Program-made: the position numbers and the translations under genes
NCBI GenBank assembly: GCA_016779005.1
Contig: JADHOL010000002.1
Coordinates: forward strand, 62,001 to 126,000
Direction: 5' to 3'
DNA length: 64,000 nt
DNA from: Alphaproteobacteria bacterium
Lineage (GTDB): Bacteria; Pseudomonadota; Alphaproteobacteria; Puniceispirillales; Puniceispirillaceae
Shown here: positions 57,813 through 64,000 of the stretch, in pieces
Layout of the letters: every line of letters begins with the position of its first letter
How positions within the stretch are numbered: the first letter of the stretch is position 1
Notes under the pieces: model-generated
Told to the model about the DNA's origin: nothing
Database searches by the model: none
Seen by the model: the letters and a program-made list of their open reading frames with translations, nothing else

Positions 57813-59092
57813 TCTACTAACTCCGCAATTACAGATGGGGTATCATTTCCGTTAGAATGGGCCTGCGTGATTTTAACCTTGTGAAGATGACCAGATGGCA
57901 GCAATTCATGATGGGATAAATTAACTCGGATGAAATTACGCAGATAACCTTGATTTGATTTCTCTAGCAGAATCTCATCTGGCTTGTTTAAATGATTGGC
58001 AAGAAGCTTTTCATATTGCTTTTTGCCTGCCTCTCTTAAAGCAGATGCTCTGCGACGAATATCAGATGGGTCTGTTTTCGGCATTTTAGTTGCAGGTGTC
58101 CCTTCTCTGTCGGAGTAGCTAAAAACATGTAGATGCGATAATTCAGCCTGTTCAATTAAAGCCAAACTTGATAGGTGGGCTTGTTCTGTTTCTGTTGGAA
58201 ATCCTGCTATTAAATCAGCCCCAAACACAATATCGGGGCGTCTGCGGCGAAGCTCCTTACATAAGCGCATAACGTCTCGCGCTAAGTGCCGCCGCTTCAT
58301 TCTTTTTAAAATAATATCATCACCATGTTGAACCGACAAATGGACATGAGGCATTAACCTTTTTTCAGTTTCAAAAGCGGTCATCAAAAAATGATCAAAT
58401 TCAGCTGGATCGATAGATGACAAACGCAATCTTGGTAATTCTGGCACTTCTTTTAACACTTGTAGAACCAGCCATCCCAGCTTTGGGTTTCCAGGTAAAT
58501 CTTGTCCCCAGCTTGTTAAATCTATGCCTGATAACACAACTTCTTTTGTTCCATTTGCACATAGTGCTCGCACACTTTCCACAACTTGCCCTGCTGCAAT
58601 CGAGCGAGACGGGCCGCGGCCATATGGAATAATACAGAAACTACAGCGATGGTTACACCCTTGCTGAATCTGCAGAAATCCGCGCGTATGCTCTTCAAAG
58701 CTATCAATCATATGAGCCGCAGTTTCCGTAATTTCAGAAATATCTGTTACTTCCATATCTGAAAGTTGGTTGGTTTTAAGACGTTGCCAGCTATCTTGAA
58801 GAAGCTTTTCATGGTTTCCGATCACATGATCAACCTCCGCCATTTCAAGCCATTTTTCTGGATTAATCTGTGCGGCACAGCCTGTTACTATAATTTGCTT
58901 TTCTGGCTGTTCTCGTTTCGCTTTTCGTATTGCCTGTCTTGCCTGTTTTTCAGCCTCTGAGGTAACCGCACAGGTGTTGAAAATTACAGTATTATTCAGG
59001 GATGCGTGCGTTGCGTGCTGACGTATTAACTCTGATTCCCAAATATTTAATCTACAGCCAAATGTCGAAATTGTGGGGCGATTTGAGGTCAT
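57809..59092 (-). CDS. mtaB: tRNA t6A37 methylthiotransferase MtaB
   Basis: This 427-residue radical-SAM enzyme adds a methylthio group to t6A37 of tRNAs reading ANN codons. The N-terminal UPF0004 domain begins ISTFGCRLNIWESELI, with further cluster cysteines in NTCAVTSEAE and VTGCAAQ. The radical-SAM CxxxCxxC is in QQGCNHRCSFCIIPYGRG near residues 143-160. GADLIAGFPTETE near 280 belongs to the barrel, and a C-terminal TRAM-like segment follows. The CRLN form of the first motif indicates MtaB rather than MiaB or RimO. Four-base overlaps join it to dapF and ftsY. Confidence 0.95.
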   Translation of the reverse strand: MTSNRPTISTFGCRLNIWESELIRQHATHASLNNTVIFNTCAVTSEAEKQARQAIRKAKREQPEKQIIVTGCAAQINPEKWLEMAEVDHVIGNHEKLLQDSWQRLKTNQLSDMEVTDISEITETAAHMIDSFEEHTRGFLQIQQGCNHRCSFCIIPYGRGPSRSIAAGQVVESVRALCANGTKEVVLSGIDLTSWGQDLPGNPKLGWLVLQVLKEVPELPRLRLSSIDPAEFDHFLMTAFETEKRLMPHVHLSVQHGDDIILKRMKRRHLARDVMRLCKELRRRRPDIVFGADLIAGFPTETEQAHLSSLALIEQAELSHLHVFSYSDREGTPATKMPKTDPSDIRRRASALREAGKKQYEKLLANHLNKPDEILLEKSNQGYLRNFIRVNLSHHELLPSGHLHKVKITQAHSNGNDTPSVIAELVE

Positions 59093-59979
59093 TGAGTCAT
59101 GCCCTTGCCAGCTTCAGACAGCAAATCAGTAATTTGGCCAGAAAAACTATACGATACAGGGCCAGTCATAATAACCCTGTTTTTACCGGAACTCTCCTTT
59201 GGCAATACGTCATGATAATCAGCTAGAATCTCAATCCAAAGGCTACCCCCATCTAGCTTGATTTCTACCTCACCTTTTACCAGACCAAGTCTTGCGCCTG
59301 CAACAGCAGCAGCACATGCACCAGAACCACACGCCATCGTAATACCAGCGCCTCTTTCCCAAACCCGCATTCGAAATGTTTGATCTGAGAGACGTTGTAC
59401 AAATTCAACATTCGCTCTGTGCGGAAAATAAGCGTGATTCTCAATCAATGGACCTAGTACCTCAAGCTCTATCGCCTCACAATCTGATACAAAGAAAACA
59501 GCATGCGGATTGCCCATTGAAACCAGCGTCGCTGTCTGTGAAAGCACTTCTGGAAATGGTACATATAACAAATCATCCAAATTTAAATCGGCATTTGAAA
59601 AAGGAATATCTTCAGGCAAAAAACAGGCTGGTCCCATGTCGACAGCAATCATATTATTTTTATAATAGGCACTCAAAACACCAGAGAGTGTTTCTATATG
59701 AACTTCTGGTTTGTTGAGTTCTGATAGCAGAATTGACGCAACGCATCTGGTACCGTTGCCACATGCACCAGCCTCGCTTCCATCTGCATTCAACATTTGA
59801 AGATAAATATCACCAGATGTTTTTGCAGGATGCATTATCATTATCTGATCACAGCCAATGCCTAGATGCCTGTCTGCAATTAGGCGAATTTGTTCGAGGG
59901 ACAGATTAACAGATTTTATTCTGCTATCCAGCACCACAAAATCATTCCCCAACCCGTGCATTTTCCTAAATTCTATCAT
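59089..59979 (-). CDS. dapF: Diaminopimelate epimerase
   Basis: This 296-residue cofactor-free racemase converts LL- to meso-diaminopimelate for lysine and peptidoglycan. MHGLGNDFVVLD lies at the start. The two catalytic cysteines are in EAGACGNGTRCVAS near residue 75 and MACGSGACAAAVAG near 220. MGNPHAVFFV and a WERGAGIT segment complete the site. It begins the dapF-mtaB-ftsY overlapping series. Confidence 0.97.
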   Translation of the reverse strand: MIEFRKMHGLGNDFVVLDSRIKSVNLSLEQIRLIADRHLGIGCDQIMIMHPAKTSGDIYLQMLNADGSEAGACGNGTRCVASILLSELNKPEVHIETLSGVLSAYYKNNMIAVDMGPACFLPEDIPFSNADLNLDDLLYVPFPEVLSQTATLVSMGNPHAVFFVSDCEAIELEVLGPLIENHAYFPHRANVEFVQRLSDQTFRMRVWERGAGITMACGSGACAAAVAGARLGLVKGEVEIKLDGGSLWIEILADYHDVLPKESSGKNRVIMTGPVSYSFSGQITDLLSEAGKGMTQ

Positions 59980-60044
59980 AATGCAGATATAAACAACTCT
60001 ACTGAGTATTCCAATTTATTTTAAGCATAATGCGGCTAACAATT

Positions 60045-60824
60045 TCATCCAAGTTGAAGAGAGATAGGCACATGATCTGATGGCTGCTTCCAGCCTCTAG
60101 TGTTGGTATGTATTTCTACTTTTTGTATTTGTGGGGCAAGGTCAGTGGTTGTCCAAACATGATCCAGCCGCCGTCCGCGATTGCTAGAGATATAATCACG
60201 CGCTCTGTAAGACCACCAGCTATATAATCGTTCATCTGCCCCAAAGAAATCACGGACAGCATCCACCCATCCGCCCCTCTCCTGCATGGCGATAAGGTTT
60301 ACTCGCTCTATATCTGAATGGCTTACGACATTTCTTAATTGCTTGGTTGACCAGACATCTTCTGCTAATGGCGCAATATTTAAATCCCCAACCAGCACTG
60401 ATTTGGATGGTTTATTCTGTTCAAAATATTCCGTTACTTCAGATACAAAATCTAACTTATGTCCAAATTTGATATTCTCATCTCTGTCTGGGATATCGCC
60501 TCCTGCAGGAAGGTAGATATTATGGATATTAATACCCTTAATCTGAGCTGCTATATGCCGGCAATCCCTTTTACCAACCCAATCTTGGTAGCTCTTTTTC
60601 TCAATCGGAAAGCGCGATAAAATGGCAACCCCATTATAGGATTTCTCCCCTCTTATCGCCTGATATGGCCATCCTGCCTCTGCTATCTCATTCGCAGGAA
60701 AACTCACATCTCGTGTTTTTGTTTCCTGCAGGCATAATACATCAAAATCATACTCTTCCAGCACACGCAAAACCTGCGATAGACGTAATCTAACAGAGTT
60801 AATGTTCCAAGTAGCAATTCTCAT
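60045..60824 (-). CDS. xth: Exodeoxyribonuclease III
   Basis: This 259-residue Mg-dependent AP endonuclease/exonuclease takes part in base excision repair. MRIATWNINSVRLRL and the metal-binding LCLQETKTRD near residue 35 start the fold. NGVAILSR, VLVGDLNIAPLAEDVWS near 150 and the final RRLDHVWTT and SDHVPISLQ blocks hold the catalytic Asp and His. The frame opens upstream at 60863, but the ATG at 60824 matches the family and is used. Confidence 0.95.
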   Translation of the reverse strand: MRIATWNINSVRLRLSQVLRVLEEYDFDVLCLQETKTRDVSFPANEIAEAGWPYQAIRGEKSYNGVAILSRFPIEKKSYQDWVGKRDCRHIAAQIKGINIHNIYLPAGGDIPDRDENIKFGHKLDFVSEVTEYFEQNKPSKSVLVGDLNIAPLAEDVWSTKQLRNVVSHSDIERVNLIAMQERGGWVDAVRDFFGADERLYSWWSYRARDYISSNRGRRLDHVWTTTDLAPQIQKVEIHTNTRGWKQPSDHVPISLQLG

Positions 60825-60874
60825 AATATAGGTACTTTCAAGATTTTCACTAAGCCATATCAATTCAAAATGAC

Positions 60875-61519
60875 TTAATATAATGGCTTCCCGAATAATT
60901 TATTTGCTAATTCTCGTCCATAAATTTCATTTTGCAAGGTAACTTTAGTGTTAACCCCCAAGGTATCTATCACTATCCAACCTCGCAAATTCATATCATT
61001 CGGCTCGAACAACAAAATTAATTCGCCGGCATTCTCACCTGCATCTTTACGCAAACTTATTTCAACCAGACCATCAGATATTCGGCTGGTTGTGCTAAAA
61101 TCATCTCCAATCAAGGATACTGTATCCTTCAATAAGGGTGCAAAAGGGGTTTCAGAAATTGGATAATTTACTGCCTTTTTATCAGCCGGCTCATCTATAA
61201 TAAGCCATCTTCGTGTGGTTATTAGATTATACGGATCGTCAAGATCATACTCCAAACGCATTTGAAAGGGTCTGCGAAAATATAAAGTGCCAACAGCATA
61301 GCTCCCGTCAGAAGAAATCTGGGTGAAGTCCGCTTGCAATGTTGAAATATTCTGTATCGTCTTTTCAGCGCGCGCAATAAGCTCTGCGTCTGATGTATTT
61401 GCATTAGAATAATTTGGCGAAATTATAATGGCCAAAAGCAGGAATAAGCCCGCAAGATATGGCTTGCTTATCGTGCTTTCATTGCAGATATGTCTGATTG
61501 TGATATTACACCTCATCAT
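60875..61519 (-). CDS. lolA: Outer-membrane lipoprotein carrier LolA
   Basis: This 214-residue periplasmic chaperone shuttles lipoproteins to the outer membrane. A signal peptide (hydrophobic core [11 protein letters not shown] near residues 24-34) ends near the Ala-Asn-Thr at about 41. The mature part shows [34 protein letters not shown], the LolA opening strand pattern. [35 protein letters not shown] follows near the C-terminus. The predicted start overlaps the end of ftsK by 14 bases; ftsK-lolA-xth is a common alphaproteobacterial order. Confidence 0.93.
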   Translation of the reverse strand: MMRCNITIRHICNESTISKPYLAGLFLLLAIIISPNYSNANTSDAELIARAEKTIQNISTLQADFTQISSDGSYAVGTLYFRRPFQMRLEYDLDDPYNLITTRRWLIIDEPADKKAVNYPISETPFAPLLKDTVSLIGDDFSTTSRISDGLVEISLRKDAGENAGELILLFEPNDMNLRGWIVIDTLGVNTKVTLQNEIYGRELANKLFGKPLY

Positions 61520-63812
61520 TACTTACCAGAACCTCTCTTTTTCCAACATGATTAGACTTGCTGATAATTCCAGCTGTTTCCATTTCTTCAATAAGCGTTG
61601 CCGCTCGATTATATCCAATTCGAAGGTGGCGTTGAACAAAACTTGTTGAAGCGCGCTGTTCTCGGATAACCAAGGCGACTGCTTGGTCATATAGACTTTC
61701 CTCACCGCTTGGGGCGGCACCTGTGCCATCCCCTGAGCTAGCGTTACCTTCGGTTATATCTTCTGTGACTTTCTCGTCATATTCAGGCTCTCCTTGTTGA
61801 CGCAAATAAGAGGCAACCTGTTCTACCTCATCATCATCAACAAAGGGTCCGTGAATTCTGGTAACCCTTCCGCCGCCTTCCATATATAGCATATCCCCTT
61901 TGCCAAGTAATTGCTCTGCACCTTGTTCGCCTAAGATAGTTCGGCTATCAATTCGTGATGTCACTTGAAATGAAATACGGGTTGGAAAATTGGCTTTTAT
62001 AGTACCTGTAATTACATCTACAGATGGGCGCTGGGTTGCCATAATAACATGAATTCCAGCAGCACGTGCCATTTGTGCTAATCTTTGAACTGCTGCTTCT
62101 ATCTCTTTACCAGCAACCAGCATCAGATCTGCTACCTCGTCAATCACCACAACAATGTAGGGAAGTGGGGTAAGGTCAAGCATATCTTCTTCAAATACAG
62201 GGCTACCTGTTTCTTGATCAAACCCTGTTTGAACCCTGCGGGAAATCACCTCCCCCTTAGAGCGCGCTAATGCAAGGCGCTCATTATAACTTGTGATATT
62301 ACGAACGCCTATCTTGGCCATATTGCGATAACGGCCCTCCATTTCTCTTACCGCCCATTTAAGTGCCATAATAGCCTTTGCAGGATCTGTAACCACAGGC
62401 GTTAATAACTGCGGAATTCCGTCATATACAGATAGCTCAAGCATTTTTGGATCTATCATAATTAACCGGCAACTATCAGGCGTATGTTTATATAATAGTG
62501 ATAATATCATCGCATTGATACCGACCGATTTTCCAGAACCGGTGGTACCAGCCACTAGCAAATGGGGCATTTTAGCCAGATCCACAATGATAGGCGCGCC
62601 AGCAATATCCATCCCAAGAGCAACTGGCAGATCTGCTTTATGGTTTGTCCACTCATCAGAATCCAATAAATCGCGAAGTAATACTATTTGACGTATATCG
62701 TTTGGCAGCTCGATGCCGATAACATTCTGTCCTGGCACAACAGCAACCCTGACAGCAAGTGCGGACATAGACCTTGCAATATCATCGGCAAGGGCAATTA
62801 CACGCTGTGATTTAATTCCTGGTGCTGGCTCTAGATCATATCTTGTTACAACAGGGCCATGCCGGATATCGGTGATGTCTCCCTGTACTCTAAAATCAGA
62901 TAATACAGTTTCAAGCTGTTCCGCATTTTCCTCCAATAATCCCTGAGGCGGTGCAGAATTCGATTTTGTCGGTGGTTTTAGCAAATAAGATGGTGGCAGC
63001 TGAAAACTACCATCGCCATCAAATTCAAATACGGCCTGTGACGTGTTTGTCTTTTTGGGTTTAGCTTTAGTCTTAGTACGCAGACTTGGCTGTTTCTTGG
63101 CAGAGGGCGTTTGTGTTTTTTTAAAAGCACTATTTGAGGGCTTTGCAATAGCTGTTTGGGATAAGTCCAATATCTTTTGTGATTTATCACGCTTTATTAC
63201 GGATAGAAGCGCCAAAATAGGCATAAGGAGTAATTTGCCTAACCGATATACCCAGCCTGCTTCTTTTTTGCCAAGAGCTGTTGACCAGACATACAGTAAA
63301 ATGCCTATTACCGCTAATAACAGCGCTAATGCCTGTTTACTATCAATTCCCAACTGGTCTAAACGAGTGCCCATAATAGGCAATAATGCCTGAAACAGCA
63401 CCGATGCAATGCCTCTGAAATCAAATCCTAATCCGTAAAAACCAGCAGACAAAAATTGAATAGAAAGTGGTAGCAAGCATAATCGCCAAATCCACAATGA
63501 TACCCCGCGATGGGCAAATATTCTAACCCCCCAAACAAACAAGGATACTGGAAATAATAGTGCAAAAAAACCAAACCAGGAGACAAGCTGATTTGATAAT
63601 AACGCCCCAAAGGATCCAAACCAATTCTTTATCTCACTCTCGGATGAGACATGCGGTGCTGGGTCTAGTGCAGACGCACTGGCAAGAATAATACCAAGAC
63701 AGACGGCGCCCAAAACAAGCAAAATTCCAATAAGCTCTTTTATTCGGCGAAAGAAAAATAGCCGAAGCCTATCAGACATTACTTTGCCTCTAGATTTTGT
63801 CTGTTCACTCAT
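61506..63812 (-). CDS. ftsK: DNA translocase FtsK
   Basis: This septal DNA pump segregates the terminus and activates Xer recombination. Four N-terminal membrane helices lie within about the first 170 residues. A short basic linker ([24 protein letters not shown]) follows, much shorter than in E. coli. The motor has Walker [18 protein letters not shown], Walker [13 protein letters not shown] and [24 protein letters not shown] gamma winged helix with [19 protein letters not shown] lies at the end. The frame opens at a TTG at 63875. The ATG at 63812 overlaps the upstream stop as ATGAGTGA and is chosen (768 residues); the ATG at 63779 is an alternative with a good Shine-Dalgarno. Confidence 0.97.
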   Translation of the reverse strand: MSEQTKSRGKVMSDRLRLFFFRRIKELIGILLVLGAVCLGIILASASALDPAPHVSSESEIKNWFGSFGALLSNQLVSWFGFFALLFPVSLFVWGVRIFAHRGVSLWIWRLCLLPLSIQFLSAGFYGLGFDFRGIASVLFQALLPIMGTRLDQLGIDSKQALALLLAVIGILLYVWSTALGKKEAGWVYRLGKLLLMPILALLSVIKRDKSQKILDLSQTAIAKPSNSAFKKTQTPSAKKQPSLRTKTKAKPKKTNTSQAVFEFDGDGSFQLPPSYLLKPPTKSNSAPPQGLLEENAEQLETVLSDFRVQGDITDIRHGPVVTRYDLEPAPGIKSQRVIALADDIARSMSALAVRVAVVPGQNVIGIELPNDIRQIVLLRDLLDSDEWTNHKADLPVALGMDIAGAPIIVDLAKMPHLLVAGTTGSGKSVGINAMILSLLYKHTPDSCRLIMIDPKMLELSVYDGIPQLLTPVVTDPAKAIMALKWAVREMEGRYRNMAKIGVRNITSYNERLALARSKGEVISRRVQTGFDQETGSPVFEEDMLDLTPLPYIVVVIDEVADLMLVAGKEIEAAVQRLAQMARAAGIHVIMATQRPSVDVITGTIKANFPTRISFQVTSRIDSRTILGEQGAEQLLGKGDMLYMEGGGRVTRIHGPFVDDDEVEQVASYLRQQGEPEYDEKVTEDITEGNASSGDGTGAAPSGEESLYDQAVALVIREQRASTSFVQRHLRIGYNRAATLIEEMETAGIISKSNHVGKREVLVSNDEV

Positions 63813-64000
63813 TGGTTTTATTATCCTGCCAGATATCTTCGATGAATATCTGTAAGCGCTGCATCGCCTGTTCAATTACCTCTAGCTGATGAACCATTGC
63901 GATCCTTACATAACCAGCGGCTGGGTTAATACCGCCATTGAGAGCTGCCATATAACTGCCCGGAATGACTTTTATCGCCATATGCTGCCATAATAATTTT
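63805..64000 (-). CDS. DapC-type aminotransferase, C-terminal end (partial)
   Basis: The minus-strand frame is open from the window edge to TGA at 63807-63805, giving 64 residues that begin [20 protein letters not shown] and continue [25 protein letters not shown]. The pattern 'VIPG-YMA' followed by 'YVRIA-V' is the C-terminal arm of class I aminotransferases. It fits best with the succinyldiaminopimelate aminotransferases that precede ftsK in alphaproteobacteria. The PLP lysine and start lie outside the window. Its stop overlaps the ftsK start by 8 bases. Confidence 0.75.
   Translation of the reverse strand, partial: KLLWQHMAIKVIPGSYMAALNGGINPAAGYVRIAMVHQLEVIEQAMQRLQIFIEDIWQDNKTNE

Overview
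This 64 kb window is AT-rich chromosomal DNA (I estimate about 40% G+C by eye) that is almost completely coding and reads as a core metabolic and housekeeping stretch of an alphaproteobacterium. The evidence is gene order and family content: rplU-rpmA-obgE-proBA-nadD-rsfS-rlmH-gpmI-ctpA-rppH; atpHAGDC beside priA, DUF484 and xerC; sdhCDAB-zapE-mdh-sucCD-sucAB-lpd; and dapF-mtaB-ftsY-ffh-rpsP-rimM-trmD-rplS-leuCDB-asd. All of these are familiar alphaproteobacterial neighbourhoods (Rhodospirillales-like or SAR116-like). I cannot name a genus. I see no rRNA, tRNA, CRISPR array, insertion sequence, prophage or integration scar.

Layout. 0-2.4 kb: tail of a HIG1-like membrane protein, a cobalamin adenosyltransferase and etfBA. 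2.5-7.4 kb: an exported thioredoxin-like protein, argH, a tiny LptM-like lipoprotein, lysA, a zinc-ribbon membrane protein and a YdcF-type protein. 7.4-13.3 kb (minus strand): tyrA, hisC, an unusual chorismate mutase, a methyltransferase, folB, a pteridine-reductase-like SDR and a HAD phosphatase. 13.4-24.1 kb (plus strand): an FAD oxidoreductase and then the rplU-to-rppH run. 24.1-31.4 kb (minus strand): the F1 ATP synthase operon and priA. 31.5-33.8 kb (plus strand): transaldolase-like fsa, DUF484 and xerC. 33.9-47.3 kb (minus strand): half the TCA cycle (lpd, sucBA, sucDC, mdh, zapE, sdhBADC). 47.5-48.3 kb: pyridoxal kinase. 48.3-64 kb (minus strand): asd, leuBDC, the rplS-trmD-rimM-rpsP-ffh translation/SRP block, ftsY, mtaB, dapF, xth, lolA, ftsK and the end of a dapC-type aminotransferase.

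The genes work together as central carbon oxidation, F1 ATP synthase, amino-acid biosynthesis (Arg, Lys/DAP, Phe/Tyr/His, Pro, Leu), folate synthesis, ribosome assembly, co-translational targeting and cell division. Gene ends often overlap or abut, which suggests translational coupling.

I found no convincing new multi-gene system. The observations most worth a second look are local: rsfS appears to start at AUU behind a perfect Shine-Dalgarno; a small ORF between ftsY and ffh is split at a T7 tract that looks slippery; ftsEX and envC are both missing from the two places where this synteny normally carries them; a PTR1/FolM-like reductase is coupled to folB; ribosomal protein S16 carries a 15-bp minisatellite encoding PAEDT repeats; zapE contains a G9/C9 tract; and the chorismate mutase has an extra, possibly decayed, ligand-binding-like domain.
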